From: Sapria himalayana
Taxonomy: Eukaryota > Streptophyta > Magnoliopsida > Malpighiales > Rafflesiaceae
Assembly: GCA_029783825.1 (NCBI GenBank)
Contig: JAREIK010010412.1
Location: 1 to 64,000, forward strand
Length of the DNA stretch: 64,000 bases
Direction: 5' to 3'
Shown: positions 53,887 through 64,000 of the stretch, one piece after another
Layout: every line of letters starts with the position of its first letter
How positions within the stretch are numbered: the first letter of the stretch is position 1
Program-made: the position numbers and the translations under genes
Notes under the pieces: model-generated
Database searches by the model: none
What the model was told of the DNA's origin: nothing
The model's input: the letters and a program-made list of their open reading frames with translations, nothing else

Positions 53887-55081
53887 TGGATAAAGAAATT
53901 TTGTCACTAAATTCATAGGTAAATTACATATTTTATTAGCTAGGAAAAATCCGTCACTATATTATGGATTTTATTAGCTAGAATAAATCAATCGCTAAAT
54001 CTATCGCTAAATTACAAATTTTATTAGCTAGGAAAATTCTATCACTAAATTAAGTATTTTATTATCCAGAGAAAATCCGTTACTAAATCCATCGCTAATT
54101 TATGGATTTTATTAGCTAGGGAAATTCAGTCACTAAATCCATAGTTAAATCACGGATTTTATTAGCTTGGGAAAATCTATCACTAATTCCGTAGCTAAAT
54201 TGCAGATTTTTTAGCTGGGAAAAATCTATAGCTAAATTACGTATTTTATTAACTAGAGAAAATCCGCCGCTAATTCCGTTGCTAAATTACCGATTTTATT
54301 AGCTAGGAAAAATATGTCACTAAATTCTTGGCTAATTTATGGATTTTATTAGCTAGGAAAATTCGGTCACTAAATCCATAGCTAAATCACGAATTTTATT
54401 AGCTAGGAAAAATTCGTCACTAAATTCGTAGCTATATTACAAATTTTATTAACTAGGAAAAATCTGTTGCTAAATCTGTAGCTAAATTATGGATTTTATT
54501 AGCTAGAAAAAATACATCTCTAAATTAATGATATTATTTACTAGGGAAATTTCATAGCTAAATTCATCGCCAAATTAAGGATTTATTTTCTAGGAAAATT
54601 CCGTCACTAAATCCATCGCTAATTTATGTATTTTATTAGCTAGGGAAATTCGGTGGCTAAATCCATAGCTAAATCACGAATTTTATTAGTGAGGAAAAAT
54701 CTGTAGCTAAATTCGTCGCTATGTTCAGGCTTTTATTAGATAGGAATATTCCGTCGCTAAATTCATCACTAAATTCCCTGTTTTTGTTCAGCAGAATTTA
54801 TGAAAATTTTCTGTTGCTAATCCGTCGCTAAAATCCCCACTTTTCTTGAGCAAAATTTACGAAAATTTTTATTTGCTAATCTATCGCTAAATCTGTAGCT
54901 AAATCCCCCGCTTTTCTTGAGCAAAATTTACAAAAAAATTCTTTCTATTAATTCGTTGCTATCTTTTTTTCAAAAAAAAAATAATAAATCTTTTGCTATT
55001 CCATTGCTAATCCCTCGCAATTTAGCTAGGGATTGATCCCTAGCTAAATTTCCATCACTAAATCAATATTTTCTTGTAGTG
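53887..55081. repeat. Right subterminal repeat field of the 14.3-kb CACTA element
   Basis: A unit of about 60 bp is repeated many times. It has the pattern TTTTATTAGCTAGG, AAAAATCCGTC, CTAAATTC and TAGCTAAATTACGGA, with substitutions and small indels between copies. Toward the terminus the unit shortens and changes to CGCTAAATCCCC-type motifs. It ends in TTAGCTAGGGATTGATCCCT, a near-palindrome, followed by the terminal repeat. The field is more than twice as long as the one at the left end. Confidence 0.88.
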
Positions 55082-55084
55082 TAT
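55082..55084. repeat. Target-site duplication TAT, right copy
   Basis: It matches the TAT at 40753-40755 that flanks the opposite end of the 14.3-kb CACTA element. Confidence 0.8.
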
Positions 55085-55489
55085 GCAGAATTAGAGGAAC
55101 AAAAAAAATTTTGAAAAATAAGAAGAAAAAAAAGAACAAGAAGAATACAAAATAAGAAGAATAAGATGAATAAGAAAACTAATAAGAATCAGAATAATTA
55201 GAAGATTAAGAAGAAAATGAATACTGAGTAGAATAAGAAGAATAAGAAAAATAAGAAAAATAAGAAAAATAAGAAAATAAGAAAAATAAGAAAAATAAGA
55301 AAAATAAGAAAAATAAGAAAAATAAGAATAATAAGAATAATTAGAAGAATAAAAAGAAAAAGAAGAATAATAAGAATATGAAGAATAAGAAGAAAAAGAA
55401 GAATGAGAAGAATAATAAGAATAAGAAGAATAGAAGAGATAAAAAATAAGAAGAATATAAAGAATAAGAATAATAAGAATAATCAAAAG
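55085..55489. repeat. 9-bp purine-rich satellite, block 5
   Basis: Degenerate AAGAATAAG/AAAAATAAG units, purines on the + strand as in blocks 1-4. The block is bounded by the end of the 14.3-kb CACTA element on the left and the CACTACTAAAA terminus of the next element on the right. Confidence 0.9.
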
Positions 55490-56273
55490 CACTACTAAAA
55501 TTCACTGAATTATCGACCAATTTTTTGGTAGCTAATTTTGTCTTTTTTTTGTCGATAAACCAAATAGAAACCATTTACCGACCAAAATCATTGGTCATAA
55601 TTTTGCTCGTTGCTAAATTTTTTACTGGCAAAAAAATAGTCGGCCGATAAATTACTGACCATTTACTGATCATCTGCCAACAAACATTTACCGACTATAT
55701 TCCGACAATTTTCTACCAAATTAATTTTGTCAGTACATGGTCTCTAAATGGTCGGTAATTAACGACCACTTACAGATCAGTCACTAACAAATAATTATCG
55801 ACTAAATTCCAACCATTTTCTGACCAAAAACACTTGGTCATTTTATGGTCTCAAAATGATTGGTAATTACATACCATTTTGAGTCCAATTACTGACAACC
55901 AATATCTGATTATATTCCAACAATTTTCCGACCAAAAATATTATCATCAGTAAATGGTCTTCAAATGGTCGATAATTACCGATAATTTACAGATAATTTA
56001 TCGATAAATAATTCCCGACGATATTCCAACTATTTTCTGACAAAAAGAAATGGGTCCGAAAATAGTCACAGGATGGTCGGTAAATTTTGAAAAAATTACG
56101 ACAAAAATTGACCAAAATTTTTTAAAATTATTGGTCAGTAATTGATCTTCAAAAGGATTACCGACCATTTGGTGACCTTTTACCAACCATTGATAATATA
56201 AAATTTTGGTCGGTTAGATCGCAATTCGGTCGATAATTACCGACCAAATTTTTTTTTGTATTTTTGCAGTAGT
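55490..56273. repeat. Terminal and subterminal repeats of the right CACTA element
   Basis: Dozens of short motifs of the ACCGACCA, TGGTCGG and GACCAAAA kind occur in both orientations, some paired as near-palindromes such as GGTCGATAATTACCGACC near 56228. The block begins CACTACTAAAA and ends TTTTTGCAGTAGT near 56261-56273, which is roughly the inverted form of its start. It could therefore also be a small non-autonomous CACTA insertion of about 784 bp next to or inside the larger element. Confidence 0.75.
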
Positions 56274-56498
56274 TTCTATAGAATCTAAAATGGATAACAC
56301 ATAAAAACATTCAATTAACTTCTAATTTTAATGTAGTTGCTGCAGAAACATATATAGATAACACAACAAAAAAATCCAATTAATTCTAGCAAATAACTAT
56401 ATATACTGCATATATATATTAAAAATATCTAGAGAAAATAAAAAAATAAAATCCAAAATCAAAGTTTAAGGCATTGAAAAAAAATATGTGTAATACAC

Positions 56499-58335
56499 TT
56501 AATCATCCAACCTAGTTTTATATTCATTATGCTGCAATGTTTCTGGTCCACATAGTGAGATGTAAGGTACTGGGGTAGAGGTGTCTGCTACTGCTAGTCC
56601 TGATGCAGTTGCTGTAGGTGTTGCTGTAGGTGATGGAGTAGATGCTATAGCTGGAGCATTAGGCCGAATAATCGAGGTAGATCATTAGGGTTGAACCGCA
56701 ATCCTCCTTCTTCAAACTTCTTTGTAAGCTAGTCAAAATGCATGCGCAACTTATCCCTATCATCCTCATAGTCGATCAAGCGTCGCTCGGTACTGGCCAA
56801 CTGAAACTATATCGAATTTCACATTGCATCCTGAAATTCCTCTATCTTTGAGAACAAATTCGAAACTGGTCCTGAAAATTCAACTTCATAGTCTGGTCAT
56901 TTATACAAGTAGAATGATGATGTCGATGAACCAATGCCATATACGGGCATCTTCTCCTTGTCATCAACAGCCACATACCAAATATGATTCCTATCAACTG
57001 GTGGAGCTGATGAATGAGAACTACTTGTTGCACCATCACATGAACCTAAAGTAGACTGGGAATATGCTTGAGTCACAGCAGCTAATATTTCTTCATATCT
57101 TACCTAATAAAAATGTGAGAAAAGCATTTCAATTTATATTAAAAGAAAAAAAAAATTAATTTTTTTATTTAAACTTACATTTGCTGCACAAGATCTCTGA
57201 TCAATGCAAGTCTGATCATCATGAGCCTTCGTGTGTGTGTGTGTGTGTATCAGAATAAGCGAGGAGCACTAGGCTTCTTACTCTTTTTGCATGTCTTTAA
57301 TTACACACAATACATACGTTAATTATATTGAAAAAAAAATTTTATGAGAAATGAAATTTAGGCATAATTGACACAATTCACAAAGTAATAAACATAAAAA
57401 GGATAAATTAGAAATAATATCAATGCTCGTTCATGCTCACGCATACAGTAAGATCCACAAGTGTGAGTAGACATGCCACTACCCTCCCCATCTCGCTTTG
57501 AGCGATGATTGCTTCTCTATTTATCACACCTCTTCCTATAATCCGGATCTTCCCATCTTCTCCACTACTCCTTTAAAACATGATCAGGGACACTCAAATC
57601 TTTTTCTTTCTTCTTCAACCATTTATCTTTGATCTCGTACATGATGGCTTTATAGCGACTAGCAACATATTTATAGAACACACCTTTAAACTGCCTCGTT
57701 TGGTTGTGGCCATACTGTAAACTTTCGGACAAATTATAAATAAACAATTATTTTTAATCAATGAACAAAAGAATATATTAAAGATGTAAAATTTTAGCTA
57801 GGAATATTTACCTTGTAATTCTCTTCAAATCATCAATTATCTCTAAGTGTGAGTGACTTCCAATTATGTCCATTAGGTTTAAAGGACTTCCTGAAAATTA
57901 TCCTCAGAACCCCTTGAACATGGAACGAGACGACTCTAACTTCACCCTATACAAAAAATTTATTAGCAAGTAAGAAAATAATTAATAAATTGATAATAAT
58001 TTGTTAAGTTTTATATTTACGGATTATCAATTGTTGGATTAAACTGAGCAATAGGGAAGAGTCTCATCTTAGGGTGTGTTGAGGAAGACTCTCCAACATC
58101 TCCATCCTCTTCCTCTTCTTCCTCCCCAGTCTTTGATCATTCATCAAAATCTCAGGACCATTTGTGGATCAGTCAACTATTGTTGTTGCTGTGATACATT
58201 CACAATGTTCTCTGTCTACTATGGCATCTCATCCACCTATGACCCTCTACTAGTTTGGGCATACCTGAGGTCTGCTACCTATATCATACTCGTACCACCT
58301 TGCAACATGCTACCTCTACCTCATCCACGTTCCAT
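56499..58335 (-). pseudogene. CACTA second gene, Transposase_24-like, broken
   Basis: It lies downstream of TNP2 in the same orientation. A probable start (ATG at 58335) opens MERG, then a stop in place of Arg, then GRGSMLQGG, a Gly-Arg-rich N-terminus. The segment 57747-57565 reads YVASRYKAIMYEIKDKW. The stretch 57540-57420 gives an NR-S...HTCGS pattern across frames, as in PF03004, followed by THTK and DDQTCIDQRS near 57235-57190. The next exon (about 57110-56640) runs MRYEEILAAVTQAYSQSTLG to a GGLRFNPND motif, and the last part is Pro/Ala/Thr-rich (TPSPTATPTATASG) before TRLDD and a TAA at 56499-56501. Several stops and at least one frame change are present. The family is thought to bind or regulate the element. 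No Ulp1 domain is visible here, unlike in the left CACTA element. Confidence 0.75.
57231..57249. repeat. (GT)n microsatellite within the Transposase_24-like gene
   Basis: On the - strand this AC run encodes Thr-His repeats at the THTK position of the Transposase_24-like protein. It seems to be an expansion of a conserved Thr-His-Thr motif. Confidence 0.85.
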
Positions 58336-58427
58336 ATCTATAAAAAATACATATGGAAATGAAAATAAACAAAAATATTAATAATTAAAATAACATAAAA
58401 CGCACTGTCTACTCATTCTCATCAGAA

Positions 58428-61400
58428 TTATCCAAATTTGGTTCGCTCTTCTTCAGATGTAGTAACATCATTTTCAAACTCCTCTTCAACACTCATTTCT
58501 TCCTCATAATCAATTAAATTCTCATCAACATCTACATCCCCACTTGTATCCATCTCAGAAGATGCGACTAAAATGAAGTCTTCATCCCCCACCACAACTT
58601 CGATTATAACATCATTTTCATCATTTTGAAAAGCTGGTTGTATGAAATTAGTACTTGGTGATGCTTGGATGTCAATTTGAGCCCTTGCTTTTATCTTGCA
58701 CATAGCTTTCCAATCCTTTCTAAGACCGGTCTGACCTGGATATTTACAATAATAAACCTATGATGCTTATACTGCTAAGACAAAAAGTTCAAACTTGTTG
58801 AATCATTTTTTATCGTGCACATCGAAAAGTTTATATCAAGGATGGACAACAATACCAACATGTGGTGTTGGGTCGAACCATTCACATTTGAATAACATAG
58901 TTTTTTTAACCGTGAGGGCTTCAAATTCTAACTCGATCACTTCGATCAAAGTCCCGTAATAGTCATATTTGGTTTCATTATATAAGGATCCTTTAATGCA
59001 TACCCCTGTATTGTCTGTTGCCTGGTAGCTACCATATGATTTAGTGTGAAATTCAAAACCATTCACACAGTAACCATTATACGTTTTAACCTCTTTTAGG
59101 GGACATCGTGCTATAATTCAAAGATAATAATTGGAAATTTTATTTGCATGATTATGAACCTGTAATCAAAATTAAGTGGATTGTGTAGATTACAAATATA
59201 AATTTTTATGAGAACAATACAATTATTTTATGATTTTCATTATAAGTAAACATATGTATTTTTCAAAAAATGATGGAAATTCTTGCTCCATCACGTTATT
59301 AATAGCTTCTTCATTCATGTTTGGAAACTCTACGTTTATTTGTAACAAAATCACTAAAAAAATTAAAAATAATTGATACATTGATAGGAAATAGTAAATA
59401 ATAATGCTTGATAGATATCATTTGATTATTAAAATATACTTACTCAATAAATAGTTGAACCTCTAGACAATTCATTAGGACATATAGATGAGCTACAGTA
59501 TATTCATAGTCTGCTAGATACCTTTTCCCTTCAGCACCAATTGCTTTGTTGGGAACTTGAAAATTTCAAACATATCATTATCCACATTGTCATAAAGATA
59601 AACCTCAATCGCTTTTCCTTAAGTGGAAGAGTTGGATCTCATTCTTTGAAATAGAATGATGTGAATTTTACAGCCTCATCCATAATATAACCTATTGATA
59701 TAGAACCCACAACCTAAGCCTTATTCATTATTATATGCTTTATTTTCTTCAAGTATCTACAAAAAGATTATTGAAAATTACAAGTCATGTTTGTGTATAT
59801 AAAAATATATATATAGGAAAAGAATTGGTTTAGTGAATTAATATTACCTTTTGGAGGATACATCCAACGATAATGGACAGACCAGCAACCCTAACTTCGT
59901 AAGCCAAGTGCAATGGAAGATGTTCCATTTAGTCAAAAAATTTGAAGGAAAGATTTTCTCAAGATTGCATAAGATAACAAAAATTTTACATCTTGATTCC
60001 TCAACTCCTCATCAGTCAATGAAGAAGAAGTCAGTTGCTTGAAGAATAAAGAAATCTCAGGTATCAGTTCCCATATTCTATAAGGTAGGAATTCTCGAAG
60101 AGTAATTGGTAACAACCTTTGCATGAATACATGACAATCATGACTCTTCATATCAAACATCTTAAGTTTTTTCGCATCCACACATCTCCCCAGATTAGAA
60201 GCATACCCATCTGAAAATCTAAAATTTTTTAACCACTCCAACACAACCTTCTTCTATGATTTATTTAGAACAAATGGCACATCAAGGTATTTATTGGTGA
60301 CAAATTTTTTTTTGCAAATTGAGGATGATGACAATATTTATTCAACTCATCTCTTGACTTGTAAGGGTCCTTAGTTTTCGCTGGAATGTTAAACACTGTA
60401 TTGAAAATATTTTCAAACATATTCTTCTCGATATGCATAACATCAAGATTGTGCCTGAGCAAGTGTTCACACAAGTACGAAAATCATAGAAAATACTTCT
60501 CTTATTCCACCCACAAGTCTTAGATTAGCTGTATTACAACCTCAGCATCAACATCTATCACCTTCCTCAAGCCTCTATTATTCAATTCCTAAAAATATCA
60601 TCCATAGATCTAACCCCCAAAAATTGTTTAGTAACATTATTCTTAATGAAGTCTTTGGTGTTACGTTGATACGGATGATTAATAAAAAAACTTCCAAAGA
60701 TTGTCGAACCATGACTATTTTTCGCTCTTAATTAATCTAAAAGCATTAGAATCTTCCATAATGTGGATATGCCAACATACCAGTTGTACTCCACCCAGAC
60801 ATCATAGAATAATATGCTGAAATGTCATTTATGGTCCACATGAGGGCAGCACGCATATGAAAATTTTGCCATTTGGAAATATCATAAGTTTGAACCCCAA
60901 CACCCCCAAAGACTTTTCAACTCCGCTATCAATGGCTGCAAGAAAACATCTATCTTCCCCTTTGGATTCGTAGGCCCTGGCACTAACATAGTCAAAAATA
61001 TAAATTCCTCCTTCATACATAAGTATGGAGGCAAATTATACGGGGTCACCACCATAGGTCACAAAGAATATTGTTGTCTAGATTGACCAAACGGCTAAAA
61101 ACCATCAGCAAATAAACCCAGCCTAATATTTCGAACTTCAGAAGAAAAATCAAAAAAATACCCATCAAATATTTCCAAGCAGGGGCATCAGAAGGGTGAC
61201 ACATCTTACCATCCTCCATATTATACTCTGAATGCCACCTCATTTCATTAGCTTAGTGGTTGATGCATACAATCTCTACAACCTAGGTGTTATTGGAAAA
61301 TAGTGCATCTTTTATATCGCCTTCAACTTACGTATATACAATCTATTTCTAGAATCCCTAACTTTTTGCTTGTACCGAGCATGCACACATATTTTCCAAC

Positions 61401-62109
61401 TGCTAAGGTCATTATCATCACCCAGTAATCATACAGTTGTTCACATAGTAATGAATGACCTATACGAATAATCCCAAGCATCTAACTAACTTCTTTGTGC
61501 TGTAGAAATCCAATGGCATCAGATTATCTTTTGACAACAATTCATGAATGAATTTAGACATATCATCAAACCATGCCTACGAAACCTGTGTCTGCACTTT
61601 ATTTATAACATCTTCATGGCTGCAGAAAGTTGAGTATGCTTAGAATTCCTCTCATATACAGGTTTGTCTCCAGCTCTAATCATGTCATAGAAATTCCTTG
61701 CCTCGGCATTGGGTTCCTTATTCGAGTTGTATTCAGGACCCGCAGCATCAAAAACCATTTTATGGTATGTAGTGTGATTAATATTATCCGAGACCATCTG
61801 ATCAGTTTCACTTACTGACACCCATACTGAACATGAACACCTCTAGTGGACTTGATTCTTACCATGGTATATCCAAACATAGTAATCCGGCACAAAATCA
61901 TTTTGCATCTTCACAGTCTCAACAATCAAAAACTTTTTATTTTGACATTTAACTTATGTGCAAGGACACCTTATATGTATACCACCATACACACACTCAG
62001 GATGTCTCAGAGCAAACTCAACAAATTCACCAACTTTATCCCCTCAATCATTAGAGAACATTCCATTCACTATTCGACCTTTATACATCCATTCACGATC
62101 GTCTTCCAT
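58428..62109 (-). pseudogene. CACTA TNP2-family transposase, broken
   Basis: The ATG at 62109 opens MEDDREWMYKGR, the transposase-associated N-terminal domain; its later part reads CPCT and YYVWIYHG across a frame change. The TNP2 core follows: KHTQLSAAMKML (61640-61605), a WHSEYN...GKMCHPSDAPAWK stretch (61240-61160), and NLDVMHIEKNMFENIFNTVF (60453-60394). A DUF4218-like part reads KKLKMFDMKSHDCHVFMQRL (60170-60110). A DUF4216-like part lies at 59066-58836 (YYGTLIEVIELEF, MLFKCEWFDP). The acidic C-terminal part at 58703-58428 follows an AMCKIKARAQIDIQ motif. Stops and frame changes separate these segments and intron-sized gaps are present, so it is not functional as read. The arrangement is the same as in the left CACTA element, but the sequences are clearly different families. 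Confidence 0.87.
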
Positions 62110-62149
62110 AACTAGTTAAAAGAAATTCATTTTATTTAACATATACAAT

Positions 62150-62674
62150 TATCTTTAATTATAGTTATATGATTATATAAACAATTATTTAGATATACAA
62201 ATATTTATATATAGTTATACACATATAGTTTAAAATAATGTCGTATGTTGTTATACATGTAATTATAAATATAGTTACATGTGGTTTATTTATAGTTACA
62301 CATATAGTTAAACATATATTCATACATGTAGGTTTATAATATTTGTTCATTTAATTTTATATATTTATACATATAGTAATGTATAAGTATAAATATAGTA
62401 AAATACATTTTTATATACTACTATATACAAGTATATATTAAATATACTCTGTAAATTTAATATATAAATATAATTATGGATAAAACTTTTAAAGGTTTAC
62501 ACATTGTAAAATACAATTATTTATAGTTATATATTATTTTACATATAATTATATAGTTATAAATAGTTATATATAATCAAACATATAGTTATATATAGAT
62601 ATATTCATACAGTAATTATAAGTAGTTATACATAAATATATACAACGTTATTAATAATATTTGATTTAATTATA

Positions 62675-62763
<89 letters not shown>

Positions 62764-64000
62764 TTACAAATATAAGTATATATAATTATATAGACATTTA
62801 TTTAGTTATACAAATATTTATATAGTTATACACATATAGTTTAACATAATGTTGTATGTTGTTATACATGTAATTATAAATATTGTTACATGTGGTTATA
62901 CATATAGTTACACATATAGTTAAACATATATTTATAAATGTAGGTTTATATATTTGTTCATTTAATTTTTATATATTTATACATATAATAATTTATAGGT
63001 ATATATATATTAAAATACTTTTTTATATACTACTATATAAAAGTATATATTAAATATAAGCTGTAAATTTAGTATTTAATTATAAGTATGCATAAAACTT
63101 TTAAAATTATACACATAGTAAGATACAATTATTTATAGTTGTATATTATTTTACATATAATATATATAGTTATAAATAGTTTTATATAATCAAACATATA
63201 GGTATATATAGATATATTCATACAAGTAATTATAAGTAGTTATACATAAATATATACAATGGTATTAACAAATATTTTGATTTAATTATATGAAAATATA
63301 TATGTATATATAGTTACAAATATAGTTATATAATTATATAGACATTTATTTAGATATACAAATATTTATATATAGTTATACACATATAGTTTAACATATT
63401 GTTGTATGTTGTTATACATGTAATTATATATATTGTTACATGTAATTATACATATAGTTACAAATATAGTTAAACATATATTTATAAATGTAGGTTTATA
63501 TATTTGTTCATTTAATTTTATATATTTATAAATATAATAATCTATCGGTATATATATAGTAAAATACTTTTTTATATATTACCATATAAAAGTATATATA
63601 AAATATAAGCTATAAATTTAATATTTAAATATAATTATGCATAAAAATTTTAAAATTATAAACATAGTAAGATACAATTATTTATAGTTATATATTATTT
63701 TACATATAATATATATAGTTATAAATAGTTATATAAAATTAAACACATAGTTATATATAGATATATTCATACAAGTATTATAAGTAGTTATACATAAATA
63801 TAAACAACATTATAAAAAAATAATTTGATTTAATTATATTAATACATATATGTATATATAGTTACAAATATAGTTATATATAATTATATAAACATTTATT
63901 TAGTAATAAAAATATATATATATATATAGTTATACACATATAGTTAACATAATGTTGTATGTTGTTATACATTTAATTATAGATATTGTTTCATATGGTT
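62150..64000. repeat. AT-rich tandem repeat, unit about 548 bp, at least three copies
   Basis: The landmark CAAATATTTATA is followed by TAGTTATACACATATAGTTT and AATGTTGTATGTTGTTATAC. It begins near 62198, 62811, 63358 and 63907. The last two spacings are about 548 bp. The first is about 612 bp because a (TA)n(TG)n run has expanded inside that unit. The rest of each unit also matches in order, including AACTTTTAAA, ATACAATTATTTATAGTT and ATATTCATACA. The last copy runs out of the window. It lies upstream of the TNP2 gene of the right CACTA element. Confidence 0.9.
62678..62761. repeat. (TA)n(TG)n compound microsatellite
   Basis: A pure TA run of about 27 units changes directly into a TG run of about 15 units. 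It lies inside the first 548-bp unit and accounts for that unit being longer than the others. Confidence 0.95.

Larger units (their letters stand above)
40756..55081. mobile_element. 14.3-kb CACTA element without visible transposase (non-autonomous)
   Basis: The left terminus reads CACCACAAGAAAA and the right terminus is the inverted complement of CACTACAAGAAAA, which is 12 of 13 matching bases and the classic CACTA end. Both ends are flanked by TAT. Just inside, both ends carry TAGCTAGGGA / TCCCTAGCTAAATT subterminal motifs: about 460 bp on the left and about 1.2 kb on the right. The satellite continues on both sides, so the element inserted into the array. The roughly 12.6-kb interior is AT-rich and shows no TNP2, Transposase_24 or other transposase motif in either strand, so mobilisation would need proteins supplied in trans. 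The altered fourth base of the left end (C for T) may reduce its own activity. Confidence 0.9.
55490..64000 (-). mobile_element. Right CACTA (En/Spm) element, partial, coding on the - strand
   Basis: The element terminus reads CACTACTAAAATTC at 55490, directly after the satellite. Subterminal GGTCGGTAA/TTACCGACC-type motifs fill 55500-56260. The element then carries a Transposase_24-like gene and a TNP2-like gene, both on -, so 55490 is its 3' end. Upstream of TNP2 lies an AT-rich tandem repeat that runs out of the window; the 5' terminus and target duplication are therefore not seen. Confidence 0.83.

Noticed and set aside
58076..58381. 101-codon + strand frame in the right CACTA element
   Set aside because: It is antisense to the start of the Transposase_24-like gene.

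Overview
The window looks like AT-rich, repeat-dominated nuclear DNA of a flowering plant. The evidence is two CACTA (En/Spm-type) transposons with recognisable TNP2-family proteins, a plant-type L1 LINE with an RNase H domain, and a third, very large CACTA element with its target-site duplication preserved. I see no convincing host gene, no rRNA, no canonical tRNA and no CRISPR. I cannot name the species.

Layout. A low-complexity satellite built on a degenerate 9-bp unit (AAGAAGAAT and close variants) appears in five blocks: 1-3170, 14830-15606, 16201-20975, 27839-40755 and 55085-55489, about 22 kb in all. In every block the purine-rich strand is the + strand, and mobile elements separate the blocks. 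The simplest reading is one ancestral array that was repeatedly invaded. Between blocks 1 and 2 lie a rearranged LINE 3' fragment (about 3167-4120) and a decayed CACTA element coding on + (TNP2 protein 6402-9335; second protein with Transposase_24-like and Ulp1 protease domains 9871-13160). Between blocks 2 and 3 is an LTR-like, GC-richer island (15607-16200). Between blocks 3 and 4 is a nearly complete but broken LINE (20976-27838). Between blocks 4 and 5 is a 14.3-kb CACTA element (40756-55081) with 13-bp terminal inverted repeats, a TAT target duplication, a large subterminal repeat field and no visible transposase. After block 5 comes another CACTA element (55490 to beyond the window end) coding on -, with TNP2 and Transposase_24-like genes and a tandem repeat of about 548 bp upstream of the TNP2 gene.

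How the parts relate. All recognised coding sequences belong to transposons, and all carry stops or frameshifts, so the locus looks like a graveyard of old insertions in a heterochromatic satellite. The large CACTA element would depend on transposase supplied elsewhere. A segment related to the 548-bp repeat of the right-hand CACTA element lies inside the 14.3-kb element, which links the two. The left-hand CACTA element keeps every key residue of its Ulp1-type protease while its TNP2 gene is broken.

Most long open frames in the satellite blocks (Phe/Leu-, Ile/Leu- or Ser/Tyr-rich) are consequences of the 9-bp period and are not genes.
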